A DNA stretch of 64,000 nt from assembly GCF_032678705.1 (NCBI RefSeq), contig NZ_JAVTSS010000002.1, positions 868,001 through 932,000 of the forward strand. The letters are read 5' to 3'. Below, in pieces: positions 34,131 through 43,334 of this stretch. Both the position numbers and the translations under genes were made by a program. How positions within the stretch are numbered: the stretch's first letter is position 1; the number at the start of each line of letters is the position of its first letter. Source of the DNA: Pedobacter frigiditerrae. Lineage in GTDB: Bacteria > Bacteroidota > Bacteroidia > Sphingobacteriales > Sphingobacteriaceae. A model generated the notes under the pieces. It ran no database searches and was not told where the DNA came from. It worked only from the letters and a program-made list of their open reading frames with translations.

Positions 34131-34853
34131 ATGATGACACATGATTATAAAGTAACTGGAATGACCTGTTCTAGTTGCGAAAGCAAGGTAAAAAGCAGTT
34201 TGTTGATGCTGCCCAACATTACATCCGTTGAGGTTTCTAAAGACACCAATTCGGCGACAATTTCGATGGATAAACACATTTCACTAGCCGACCTGCAAAG
34301 TGCTCTAGGCGGCAGTGAATCTAAGTATCAAATTGCGCCATTATCACACAGTGAAGTCGTTGAAGAAACTAAGTCTTTTTTTGAAACCTATAAACCTGTT
34401 CTTTTATTATTTGGATACATTGGCTTGGTTTCTATCATCGCCAGTTTGCAAAACGGAACCATAAATTTTATGCAGTTTATGCGTTTTTTTATGGCGGGAT
34501 TTTTCTTGGCATTTTCATTCTTTAAGCTCATTAACCTAAAAGGATTTGCAGAGAGCTACTCAATGTATGACGTTGTGGCTAAACAAATTAAATCTTGGGG
34601 ATACCTTTATGCATTTATAGAATTGAGCTTAGGCATAGCTTTTCTTATCAATTTTAATCCATTTTTAACCAATTGGGTTACTTTAATAGTAATGTCTATC
34701 AGCATAATTGGCGTTTTGCAAAGTGTTTTAAACAAGCGAAAAATCCAATGCGCTTGCTTAGGGGCGGTGTTTAATTTGCCAATGAGCACACTAACCATAA
34801 TTGAAGATTTATTGATGATTTCCATGAGTGCAACCATGTTAATTTTAATGTAA
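34131..34853 (+). CDS. HMA domain fused to a MauE/DoxX-like four-helix membrane domain
   Basis: The 240-residue product has an HMA domain at residues 1-65 (TGMTCSSCESK; Cys13 and Cys16). A membrane domain of about four helices follows (LLLFGYIGLVSIIASL, FMAGFFLAFSFFKLINL, LYAFIELSLGIAFLI and a later pair). A cytoplasmic-side KIQCACLGAVFNLP loop contributes a further CxC pair. The membrane part matches the MauE/DoxX superfamily, some of whose members support disulfide or metal chemistry. The fusion suggests transfer of a metal or reducing equivalents across the inner membrane. Starts at ATG 34131 or 34134. Confidence 0.8.
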   Translation: MMTHDYKVTGMTCSSCESKVKSSLLMLPNITSVEVSKDTNSATISMDKHISLADLQSALGGSESKYQIAPLSHSEVVEETKSFFETYKPVLLLFGYIGLVSIIASLQNGTINFMQFMRFFMAGFFLAFSFFKLINLKGFAESYSMYDVVAKQIKSWGYLYAFIELSLGIAFLINFNPFLTNWVTLIVMSISIIGVLQSVLNKRKIQCACLGAVFNLPMSTLTIIEDLLMISMSATMLILM

Positions 34854-34939
34854 AATGAAACCATCATGAGCAAACGCTAACAAACAGCAAGGAGGATGCT
34901 TATGATAGCTTCATCACAAATAAAACAAATAATATACAG

Positions 34940-35560
34940 ATGAAAACAATAACAATCCTATTAGCCGCTATGGCTATTACAATTTCTGCTTGTAATCAAG
35001 CAGAAAAAACAGATGAAAAAATGGACCATTCTATGTCTCATCAACCCACAAAGGCGGGTAATGTGATGATGGACGCAATGGATGAAAGTATGATGGCTAT
35101 GCATAAAGCAAAACAAACAGGCAATGCCGATTACGATTTTGCATCAATGATGATTCCACATCATGAAGGAGCGATAAAGATGGCTGAGGCTTTGTTGAAA
35201 GAAGGTAAATCGGCGGCCTTAATTGATTTTTCAAACAAGGTTATTACAGCGCAGCAAAGAGAAATCTCGTTGTTAAAAGACTTTCTGAAAACGGCAAGTC
35301 AAGAGCCAAATAAGGAAGCAGCAGCATTTAAAAAAGCGATTGATTCATCAATGGCTCCGATGATGGACGGAATGGCGAAAGTAAAATTAACAGGCGATAT
35401 TGATAAGGATTTCGTCGCCTTGATGATTCCGCATCATCAAAGTGCGGTTGATATGGCGAAGGCCTATTTGCCATTTGCCAATAACGCACAGATTAAGGCT
35501 ATTGCAGAACAAATTTTAAAAGCGCAGGAAGAAGAGATTAAATGGTTACAAAAGCAGTAG
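34940..35560 (+). CDS. Lipoprotein with two DUF305 repeats
   Basis: The 206-residue product has a lipobox ISAC (Cys18), a Met/His-rich linker (MDHSMSHQ), and two DUF305 units. Each has the hallmark ASMMIPHHEGAIKMAE (near residue 70) and VALMIPHHQSAVDMAK (near 155). The repeated MIPHH...MA pattern of Met and His suggests copper or other metal binding. The family is common near copper-resistance genes. It begins 86 bp after the HMA-membrane gene. Confidence 0.9.
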   Translation: MKTITILLAAMAITISACNQAEKTDEKMDHSMSHQPTKAGNVMMDAMDESMMAMHKAKQTGNADYDFASMMIPHHEGAIKMAEALLKEGKSAALIDFSNKVITAQQREISLLKDFLKTASQEPNKEAAAFKKAIDSSMAPMMDGMAKVKLTGDIDKDFVALMIPHHQSAVDMAKAYLPFANNAQIKAIAEQILKAQEEEIKWLQKQ

Positions 35561-36031
35561 TTATTTCCTTTTCTGATAACTGTATTCCATCTTACTTTTC
35601 TTGCCGCTCATGGTTCCCCAAATCCAAGCGAATAGCTTATCTTTTCCTTTGTTTTCATAAACTATTCGCTGCGGAAAATCATGTGCCTTATTTTCAAATA
35701 TGAATAGCCTCTCCTCAAAAGAAATAAGTTTAAACTTAACCGTTTTGGTTTTGTCTTCTTGAGCACCCGTTACGCAATAATAAAAATTACCGCCAATTTT
35801 TTTGATTACGACATTTTCCATTAAAGTACTGTCGCCTTTTAAATTGTGCTTGTAGCTTTTACCCTATAGACTATCTTTTTTACTTATCCAAGTTTCAGTT
35901 ATTTTCCCTTTCGCTGTTTTCATTTCCCATGCGCCCAACATAAAGTTAAACTGTTTAAGGGATTTGTTTTGCGCATCGGCGGATAATTGAAAGACAAATA
36001 GGAAAGCGAATAATGCTAGATATTTTTTCAT
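35561..36031 (-). pseudogene. DUF6265-like exported protein broken by one in-frame amber codon
   Basis: Two reading frames in the same phase are parted by a single TAG (35864-35866 on the minus strand). The upstream part has a signal peptide and FNFMLGAWEMKTAKGKITE; the downstream part continues GKSYKHNLKGDS and ENVVIKKIGGNFYYCV through to a normal end. No frame change is needed, so the gene would be whole but for this codon. The complete protein would be about 156 residues. The remaining codons look undamaged, so the mutation is recent or is a sequencing error. The start is the ATG at 36031. Confidence 0.8.
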
Positions 36032-36319
36032 ATTGATAAGTTTAATTTTACAAATTGGCAGCAATACTAAAGTCTTTCAGAACAAGTTTAATTTTGGTGG
36101 TGGTTATCCCAGAGGGATAAAACATTTATAGTCAATTATATGGTATACATTCGACCCCAGATGGGTCGCACATCATAATTGCTATTTAGCTATAAATATA
36201 AGACCTCGCTGAGGTCTAAACAATCCAGATATAAAATCCAGTTAGTGGCTAACAAAACAGGCATTCATAACAAATTTATCATTGGTTTTTAAGAACATAC
36301 CCATTTTCAAAAATTTATC
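36032..36319. repeat. Gap with three short hairpins
   Basis: TTATCCC/GGGATAA (36104-36120), GACCC/GGGTC (36153-36167) and AGACCTC/GAGGTCT (36201-36217) follow one another with AT-rich spacing. They resemble REP-like units. No reading frame is seen. Confidence 0.55.
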
Positions 36320-36856
36320 TTACGAATAATTAACATTTAAAGTTAATTGAATGTGTGCTAAATGATGTTTGCCATGCCAAGCATAATTGCCAACTAAATA
36401 GCCTAAAGTAAATTCTTTTCCAGCTCCTGGGTGAAAATAGGTCCTGTCGAAATCGCTAATAGCTAGTGTTTTTAATAACGACACTAAACGCTTATGTATC
36501 GCTTTTAAAATATCAATCGAAAGTTGGATATCTCCAGTTTTTCCATCTGCTAACTCTGCCCATCTTTCTTCGTGATAAGGCCTCACCGTTGGATTTTCTT
36601 CTGTTAAAGTTAAATGCACACGTGTGTAAGCATTGATGTGACTATCAGCTAAATGATGCACAACTTGCCTAACTGTCCAGCCATCTGGGCGATAAGGAAT
36701 TTCCAAATCCGCGTCACTTAAACCAGCAGTTATTTCTACAATTTCGTGGGGTAAAGTTTCTAATTGTTCAATCCACTCTTTAAGCATACTTTCGCTAATT
36801 GTTTCAGGTGGATTGTATTCCCCGATGGGATATTTTAAGCTTTCTAAATCTTGCAT
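36320..36856 (-). CDS. YfiT/DinB-fold putative metal-dependent hydrolase (bacillithiol transferase family)
   Basis: The 178-residue product is a four-helix DinB-type protein. The metal site is made by HHLADSH (about residue 67) and a late HGKHHLAHI (about 160-168). The opening LKYPIGEY and the middle YRPDGWTVRQVVHHLADSH are typical of the YfiT family. Related proteins are thiol-S-transferases or hydrolases. There is no clear operon partner. Confidence 0.88.
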   Translation of the reverse strand: MQDLESLKYPIGEYNPPETISESMLKEWIEQLETLPHEIVEITAGLSDADLEIPYRPDGWTVRQVVHHLADSHINAYTRVHLTLTEENPTVRPYHEERWAELADGKTGDIQLSIDILKAIHKRLVSLLKTLAISDFDRTYFHPGAGKEFTLGYLVGNYAWHGKHHLAHIQLTLNVNYS

Positions 36857-36954
36857 AAATTGGAATTATTTTTTGTGAACCATATAAGGATTATAAGAAA
36901 ATGTAAGCATAAAGTTTTAAATCACTTTGTGTCCTTGGTGCCTTTGTGGTTAAA

Positions 36955-38355
36955 CTACATTATTTTCTTCAACATTTTTAGCACCCATTCCTTACCAGCA
37001 TAAGGTGGATAAATCATTTTATTAAAATTAATTCTTCTTTGAAACATAACGGCTCTTTCATGGGAGAAATTCTTGAAACCAAAAAAACCATGACTACTTC
37101 CCATTCCGCTTCCATTTACACCACCAAATGGCAATTTCGGATTAGAGATATGGATTAAAACATCATTTACACAAGTGCCGCCTGCGCTAGTATTTTTGAT
37201 GATATGTTTAATCGTCTTGCTACTCTTGCTAAAAATATAAAGTGCCAATGGTTTGCTTTTTGCGTTGATTTGTTCAATTACTTCATCTATATTTTGATAA
37301 GTAATAATTGGTAAAATCGGGCCAAATATTTCCTCTTTCATCACTTTGGTTTCTGGAGAAACTTTGCTTAAAATAACAGGATAAATGGTTTGGTCTTGCT
37401 CTTCAAACTGACCGCCCCAATCTATTCTTGCTCCTTTTTCCAGCGCTTCATCAACTAAGTTTTTTAACCTTTCGTAATGTTTGTGGCTGATGATTTTACC
37501 GTAAACGTGATGGTCTATTTTAGTTTCTGTTTTAAAAAACATTCTACTTGCTGCAGCTTTATACAACCTGATAAATTCATCGTGCTGTTGCTCGTGTACA
37601 AAAAGATAATCTGGTGCAATGCAGGTTTGTCCGCTGTTAACCAATTTACCCCAAGCAATTTTCTCTGCTACTTTTTCTAGGTTAACATCTTTATCAATTA
37701 TTGTGGGCGATTTGCCCCCAAGTTCTAATGTTACTGATGTTAAATTTTTTGAAGCAGCTTCCATGACCACTTTTCCGATTGCCGTACTTCCTGTAAAAAA
37801 GATATGGTCGAATGGTAATTTTAAAAGAACAGTTGAGGTATCGGCATTGCCTTCAAAACAAGCAACTTCTTGTTCAGTAAAGGCTTCAACTATAATTTTT
37901 GAAACAACTTTACTAGTTGCTGGACTTAATTCTGATGGTTTAACAATACAACAATTTCCTGCTGCTATTGCAGAAATCAAAGGGCTCATTGTTAATTGAA
38001 ATGGATAATTCCAAGGCGCAATGATTAAACAAATGCCTTTCGGTTCGTAATACAATCTGTTTTTTGCAAATGGATTACTTAAAGTGGCGGCGATGTGTTT
38101 TGGACGCATCCAAGCACTTAGCTTTTTAATGGCAAAATCTAGCTCACCATAAACGAAAATCAACTCTGTTACCGCAGCCTCAAATTCGCTTTTTCGTAAA
38201 TCGCTTTCTAAAGCCTGATATATTTCAGATTCGTTTTTTAGAATGGCATTTTTTAAAGCTTTTAATCTCGAAATCCGCTGTGCGGTATTTTCTTTTCTAA
38301 GCGTATATTTGTAAGCTTGTTGAGAATTAAAAACTTGATTGATTTTTTGCTCCAT
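36955..38355 (-). CDS. Aldehyde dehydrogenase, class 3-like
   Basis: The 466-residue product carries the ALDH signatures APWNYPFQL, VTLELGGKSPTII with the general-base Glu, and the active-site cysteine in NSGQTCIAPDY. FGGVNGSGMGSSHG near the C-terminus is typical of the class 3/fatty aldehyde group. It oxidises medium- or long-chain aldehydes with NAD(P). It has no signal peptide. A stretch of about 97 bp with a CACAAAG-type repeat separates it from YfiT. Confidence 0.92.
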   Translation of the reverse strand: MEQKINQVFNSQQAYKYTLRKENTAQRISRLKALKNAILKNESEIYQALESDLRKSEFEAAVTELIFVYGELDFAIKKLSAWMRPKHIAATLSNPFAKNRLYYEPKGICLIIAPWNYPFQLTMSPLISAIAAGNCCIVKPSELSPATSKVVSKIIVEAFTEQEVACFEGNADTSTVLLKLPFDHIFFTGSTAIGKVVMEAASKNLTSVTLELGGKSPTIIDKDVNLEKVAEKIAWGKLVNSGQTCIAPDYLFVHEQQHDEFIRLYKAAASRMFFKTETKIDHHVYGKIISHKHYERLKNLVDEALEKGARIDWGGQFEEQDQTIYPVILSKVSPETKVMKEEIFGPILPIITYQNIDEVIEQINAKSKPLALYIFSKSSKTIKHIIKNTSAGGTCVNDVLIHISNPKLPFGGVNGSGMGSSHGFFGFKNFSHERAVMFQRRINFNKMIYPPYAGKEWVLKMLKKIM

Positions 38356-38470
38356 ATTCTTGAGAACTAATAAGTTCTTGATTTGTTAAATATAGTTAAA
38401 TGGCAATCAAATTCTTAAAAAACACATCCAAATAAAGCATATTGCGTATATAAGTTTACATCCTTATAAA

Positions 38471-39700
38471 ATGGTAAAGAAGATATTTTTGGTTTTATTT
38501 TTAGCTGCTTTTTTTAGCAAAGCTGATGCGCAAAAAACGGCTACAAAAAAGGTAAAAGAAGAACCTTTTGTGGCTAAGGTTTTAGTCATTGGAAACGGAA
38601 ATGCAGCACTTGCTGCTGGTGTCCAATCTGCCATTTCTGGAGTTAAAACAACTATTTTATTACAAGCTGGTGGTTTCGACCTTTCTCCTGTTAATGAAGA
38701 TTTAAGTTCAGGAATTCAAACAAGGTTTTTAAAAGAGTACCGAGCGTTTTTGATGGAGAAAGATAGCACTAAGACTGTTCCTTTCGATAAACAAAAGGCA
38801 AATTCTTCTTTAGGCGTTTGGGTAGACAGCATTAAAAACCTGAATGTTGTGAAAAATATAATGTGGACTAAAGCAGAACGTTCTGGTAAAAATTGGGTTT
38901 TTAGATTAAGCGATGGAAGTACAATTAGACCCAAAGTTTTAATAAATCCTGCAGATGCAAAATTGAATGAGGCTTTAAAAATAACTGCTCCGAATACACT
39001 GTGGAATATGTTAGATTATAACAATACGCTTTATAGAACAAGTGTTGCTAGTGGAAAATTAATCAAAGGAAGTAAGGCAACTATTTTTTCAATGTATCAG
39101 TTGCTGGTTCCAAATCAAGAAAATTTAGTTTGGATTAACGACCCCGAAAGTATGGCCATTGGTCAGGCAGCAGGAGCAACAGCTGCTTATGCTGCATTTT
39201 TCGACTTGAAAACATCAGAATCAAACTTGAAAAAGATACAAGGCGAATTGATTAATTATAAATTGGATTTAATGCCGTTTGCTGATATCAAACAACCCGA
39301 CACCAATTGGAAAGCAATACAGTTTGTTGGCATTACTGGAGTTTTAAAAGCAGAAATGGATGGTAAGTCTGCTAAATTCTCTCCTAATAAACTGGTAACT
39401 ACCGATGAAATTAAACAGCCCATAAAAGACTTTTACTACAAGGCTCAAATTTGGTTTGATGATTATAAAAATCCAATAATAACCATCGGCTCTGCTTTAG
39501 ACATGATAAGTTATGTGGGGAATAAGTCTTTGGAAACGATGAAGAAAGACATCCAGAAAAAATGGAAAACATCTTATCAGTTTAAAACTGAACTTGATTT
39601 AGAAAGACAGATTAACAGAAGGGAACTCGCTGTTCTGTTGCAGGATTTTATGCCTCCTTTTAACGTAAATATTGATGAAAAAGGTAAGGTAGTAAGGTAA
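38471..39700 (+). CDS. Exported FAD-binding-fold protein, possibly not redox active
   Basis: The 409-residue product has a signal peptide (SKADAQ). A Rossmann-like segment VLVIGNGNAALAAGVQSA follows, with GNGNAA in place of the usual GxGxxG. The middle resembles the FAD-dependent oxidoreductases that include xanthan-lyase-like secreted enzymes, with the late FAD motif around IGQAAGATAAYAA. The last 100 residues (TTDEIKQPIKDFYY, INRRELAVLLQDF) look like SLH-type or repeated helical modules. The substrate is unknown. TAAGTTTA upstream is a near match to the -7 box. Confidence 0.65.
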   Translation: MVKKIFLVLFLAAFFSKADAQKTATKKVKEEPFVAKVLVIGNGNAALAAGVQSAISGVKTTILLQAGGFDLSPVNEDLSSGIQTRFLKEYRAFLMEKDSTKTVPFDKQKANSSLGVWVDSIKNLNVVKNIMWTKAERSGKNWVFRLSDGSTIRPKVLINPADAKLNEALKITAPNTLWNMLDYNNTLYRTSVASGKLIKGSKATIFSMYQLLVPNQENLVWINDPESMAIGQAAGATAAYAAFFDLKTSESNLKKIQGELINYKLDLMPFADIKQPDTNWKAIQFVGITGVLKAEMDGKSAKFSPNKLVTTDEIKQPIKDFYYKAQIWFDDYKNPIITIGSALDMISYVGNKSLETMKKDIQKKWKTSYQFKTELDLERQINRRELAVLLQDFMPPFNVNIDEKGKVVR

Positions 39701-39705
39701 AATTT

Positions 39706-39780
39706 TTAACCACCAAGACACTAAGGCCACCAAGGTAAATTCAGTTTTCATTGTGTATTTTGTGCCTTGGTGTTTACCCC
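39706..39780. repeat. CACCAAGACACTAAGGCCACC-type repeat
   Basis: This gap carries a run of the family AACCAC(C/A)AAG(G/A)CACTAAG with an inverted TGTGCCTTGGTG nearby. Similar units are at 36925-36953 and 60780-60808. Confidence 0.6.
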
Positions 39781-39896
39781 CTACCATCAACCTTCATCCC
39801 CTCAACCTACCTTCTGTAACATTTGTAAAATCTTGATAGGCTTTAGATTATGTAACTGCTTTTTTTCTATAAATTGCAGGCATAACCTAAACAAAA

Positions 39897-41540
39897 ATGA
39901 AGAAACTATACCTTTTTAACCTGTTTTTTCTGCTATTGCTATGCAATGTCTCGGCACAAAATCAACAGGATTATAGCAACAATGCCAAATTAGCCCAAAG
40001 GGTTAAGGCGCTTGCAGACAAATATCCCCAATTAGTTAAATCAAAAACCTTAACACAAACCGCTGGCGGAAAAGACATTCTAATGTTAACCATCGGCTCT
40101 GGCAAAACAGAACAAAAGCCAGCAATCGTTGTGGTTGGTGGGGTCGAAGGCAAGCATCTTTTAGGGGTGGAAATGGCAATTGGTTTTGCAGAAAAATTGA
40201 TGGCTTCCTCAACTACAGATAGCATTAAAACACTGCTAAACAAGCAAACTTTCTATGTTTTTCCGAACATGAGCCCTGATGCAACGGAGCAATATTTTGC
40301 CAAAGTGAAAACTGAAAGAAGTGGTAATGCTACTAAAACGGACGATGATAGAGATGGAAAATTAAACGAAGATGACGTTGATGATTTAGACGAGAACGGG
40401 AAAATCACAATGATGAGAATCGTTGACCCAACAGGGAAGTATAAATTAAATACCGACGACCCACGCTCTTTGCTAATGGCTGATTTTACCAAAGGCGAAT
40501 CGGGAAAATACATTTTATTGCCAGAGGGAATTGACAATGATAAAGACGGGGATTTTAATGAAGATGGAGAAGGCGGCATAAGCTTCAATAAGAATTCAAG
40601 CTATAACTTTAAACCATTTGTTTCAGGCGCTGGAGAATATGCGGTTTCAGAAAAGGAAAACAGAGCATTGTTCGATTTCTTATATGATGCCTTTAACGTA
40701 TACGCAGTTGTAACTTTCGGTCCAACAAATAATTTATCTACACCTGTTACCTTTAATCCTACAGCAATTTCTAAAAGAATTATCACAGGTTGGTTCGAGG
40801 CAGATGTAAAAGCAAATGCATTGGTTTCTGAAAGATATAACAAGATTACAAAAACAAAGGATGCCCCAAAAACACAAGCAGAAAGTGGAGATTTTTCTCA
40901 ATGGGGATATTTTCACTATGGTCGTTTAAGCTTTAGCACACCTGGTTGGTGGGTTCCAAAAGTTGCTCCCGATTCGGCTCGTAAAGAGAAGAAATTTGCC
41001 AACGAAGACGCAATTGCCTCTTATTTGAGATGGGCAACTAGCCAAGGAATTACCAATACATTCACACCGTGGAAAGCAGTAACTCATCCAGATTTTCCTG
41101 GACAAACTGTTGAAGTTGGTGGTGTTGACCCATTTGTATTAATCAACCCACCTTATAAATTGGTAGATGGAATTGTGGCAAAACATACAGATTTTGTAGT
41201 GAGCTTGGCTGCAATGGCGCCTCAAATAGATTTCATAAATCTGAAAACAGAGAAAGTAGCAGACGGATTAACTCGAGTTACATTAAGCGTGTTAAATACT
41301 GGAGATTTATCTACCTATACCAAAATTGGCGATAGAAGTTATTTCTTGAAAAAGATTGTGGTGAAGGTAAATACCAATGCTAATCAAACAGTTGTTAGCG
41401 GACGAAAAAACCAATCGCTAGAAAGTATTCAAGGAAAAGAATATAAAGAGTTAACATGGTTGATAAAAGGTAGCGGCAAAGTAACTATTGACGCTACTAG
41501 TCCAACTACAGGAAGTAAATCAATCGAGGTATCACTATAA
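39897..41540 (+). CDS. M14 carboxypeptidase-like protein with an altered zinc site (probable pseudoenzyme)
   Basis: The 547-residue exported protein (signal peptide ending VSAQN) aligns along its length with the next gene. Where the active paralogue has the zinc motif HSNE, this one has EGKH (Glu84, His87), exchanging the two ligands. The third ligand region reads VTFGPTNN instead of SYHNNGG, and the catalytic-Glu region reads SFSTPGW instead of TFSNELW. Ca-binding-like acidic loops (DDDRDGKLNEDDVDD, DNDKDGDFNEDGEGG) are kept. It probably binds a peptide or partner without cutting. It starts 14 bp before the second M14 gene. Confidence 0.8.
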   Translation: MKKLYLFNLFFLLLLCNVSAQNQQDYSNNAKLAQRVKALADKYPQLVKSKTLTQTAGGKDILMLTIGSGKTEQKPAIVVVGGVEGKHLLGVEMAIGFAEKLMASSTTDSIKTLLNKQTFYVFPNMSPDATEQYFAKVKTERSGNATKTDDDRDGKLNEDDVDDLDENGKITMMRIVDPTGKYKLNTDDPRSLLMADFTKGESGKYILLPEGIDNDKDGDFNEDGEGGISFNKNSSYNFKPFVSGAGEYAVSEKENRALFDFLYDAFNVYAVVTFGPTNNLSTPVTFNPTAISKRIITGWFEADVKANALVSERYNKITKTKDAPKTQAESGDFSQWGYFHYGRLSFSTPGWWVPKVAPDSARKEKKFANEDAIASYLRWATSQGITNTFTPWKAVTHPDFPGQTVEVGGVDPFVLINPPYKLVDGIVAKHTDFVVSLAAMAPQIDFINLKTEKVADGLTRVTLSVLNTGDLSTYTKIGDRSYFLKKIVVKVNTNANQTVVSGRKNQSLESIQGKEYKELTWLIKGSGKVTIDATSPTTGSKSIEVSL

Positions 41541-41554
41541 AATCAGAACAGACG

Positions 41555-43285
41555 ATGAAAATAAAACATACAATTCTTCTGGTTGCATTTATTTTGTGTG
41601 CCGGAATTTTAAAAGCCCAACAGCCCGAAAATATTTTGGCAGCAGTTGGCACACCTCCAAATCCGAAGGTTCAAGTAAGCTGGAACAGATATAACGACCA
41701 CGCTGCAATTACAGACATTTGCAAAAAGTTAGCTGCCGCTCATCCGAATTTGGTGAAGTTGGAGTCGATGGGAAAATCCTTTAAAGGCAAAGAACTTTGG
41801 GTAATGACCATTACAGATTCAAAAGTTGGCAGTGCCGATAAAAAACCAGCCATGTACATTGATGGAAATATCCACTCTAATGAAATTCAGGGAAGTGAAT
41901 TTGCTTTGTATACTGCTTGGTATTTGGCAGAAATGTTCGCTTCGGGCAATAAAGCTGTTATGTCTTTACTGGCAGATAAAACTTTTTATATCGCCCCGAC
42001 CATTAACCCTGATGCAAGAGATAATTTTATTCATCAGGCAAACACCGCTCACTCTCCGAGAACAGGTTTAATCCCTATCGACAATGACCGTGATGGTACA
42101 ACGAACGAAGACGGTTTTGATGATTTAGATAACGACGGGCAAATTGTGATGATGCGTCGTAAAAGTGCAACTGGTCGTTACAAAGTTGACCCAACCGATA
42201 ACAGAAGAATGATTTTGGTAAGTGGGGAAGAAAAAGGAGAATACGAGCTTTTAGGAAGCGAAGGAATTGATAACGATGGTGATGGTTTCGTAAACGAAGA
42301 TGGCGAAGGTGCTTATGACCCAAATAGAGATTGGGGATGGAACTGGCAGCCAAATTATATTCAAGGAGGTGCTTATAAATATCCTTTTTCAATTCCAGAA
42401 AATAGGGCAATTGTAGATTTTGTAATGAAACATCCAAACATCGCGGCAGCACAATCTTACCACAATAATGGTGGTATGATTTTAAGAGGCCCAGGTGCTT
42501 TAGAGGATTTGGATACTTACAACGCGTTAGATATTAGAGTGTATGATGCTCTAGGAAAAAAAGGCGAAGAGATGCTGCCAGGCTATAAATACTTAGTGGT
42601 TTACAAGGATTTGTATTCGGTTTTTGGTGGCGAGCTAGATTGGTTTTATGGCGGAAGAGGAATTTATACTTTCTCTAACGAATTATGGACTGGTTATTCG
42701 ATGTACAATAAAACAGATGGAGAAGACAGTCAAGCACAATTGTATACTTTTGATAAAGACTTGTTAATGAAAGATGCTTTTGTTGATTGGCACCCTTTTA
42801 AACACCCAACTTATGGCGACATAGAAATTGGTGGTTTCAAGAAAACCTACACTCGTTTACACCCAGGGTTTTTGCTAGAAAGCGACGCTCATCGTAACAT
42901 GGCTTTTAGTGTTTATCATGCGTACAATACGCCAAAATTATCTGTTGGAGAAATTGAAGTAAAAGACATTGGCGGGCTAACTCAGGTTACGGCAATTATC
43001 AATAACGATAGAATGATTCCTACACACTCTAGTCAGGACGTGAAAAATAATATCGAAATACCAGATATCATTTCATTAACAGGCGGAACCGTTGTTGCAG
43101 GTATGATTGTAACAAATCGTGATATGAATTTTACCGTTGAACAAAAAAGAGACCCAGCAAATATTAAAGTTCAAAATATCCCTGGAAACTCTTTTGTAAC
43201 CGTTCGTTGGTTAGTAAAAGGGGGAAGTAAATTCACAGTAAACGTAGACAGCAAAAAAGGCGGTTTAGCCAGTAAATCTAATTAA
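41555..43285 (+). CDS. Zinc carboxypeptidase family M14, exported
   Basis: The 576-residue product has a signal peptide (ILKAQQ) and the full M14 site: GNIHSNEIQG (His107, Glu110), SYHNNGG (His303) and YTFSNELW (Glu376). Two acidic Ca-loop-like inserts (DNDRDGTTNEDGFDDLD, DNDGDGFVNEDGEG) lie between the ligand segments. A beta-sandwich-like C-terminal domain of about 130 residues follows. It removes C-terminal residues from peptides in the periplasm or outside the cell. It is preceded by its altered paralogue and followed by an S9 peptidase, forming a peptidase gene group. Confidence 0.9.
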   Translation: MKIKHTILLVAFILCAGILKAQQPENILAAVGTPPNPKVQVSWNRYNDHAAITDICKKLAAAHPNLVKLESMGKSFKGKELWVMTITDSKVGSADKKPAMYIDGNIHSNEIQGSEFALYTAWYLAEMFASGNKAVMSLLADKTFYIAPTINPDARDNFIHQANTAHSPRTGLIPIDNDRDGTTNEDGFDDLDNDGQIVMMRRKSATGRYKVDPTDNRRMILVSGEEKGEYELLGSEGIDNDGDGFVNEDGEGAYDPNRDWGWNWQPNYIQGGAYKYPFSIPENRAIVDFVMKHPNIAAAQSYHNNGGMILRGPGALEDLDTYNALDIRVYDALGKKGEEMLPGYKYLVVYKDLYSVFGGELDWFYGGRGIYTFSNELWTGYSMYNKTDGEDSQAQLYTFDKDLLMKDAFVDWHPFKHPTYGDIEIGGFKKTYTRLHPGFLLESDAHRNMAFSVYHAYNTPKLSVGEIEVKDIGGLTQVTAIINNDRMIPTHSSQDVKNNIEIPDIISLTGGTVVAGMIVTNRDMNFTVEQKRDPANIKVQNIPGNSFVTVRWLVKGGSKFTVNVDSKKGGLASKSN

Positions 43286-43334
43286 TAAGTCTTGTCATCC
43301 AGAGCGTAGCGAAGGATCTATTAAATAATATAAA

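Noticed and set aside
37619..37999. Open frame on the plus strand inside the aldehyde dehydrogenase gene
   Set aside because: Antisense shadow; no start context or family match.
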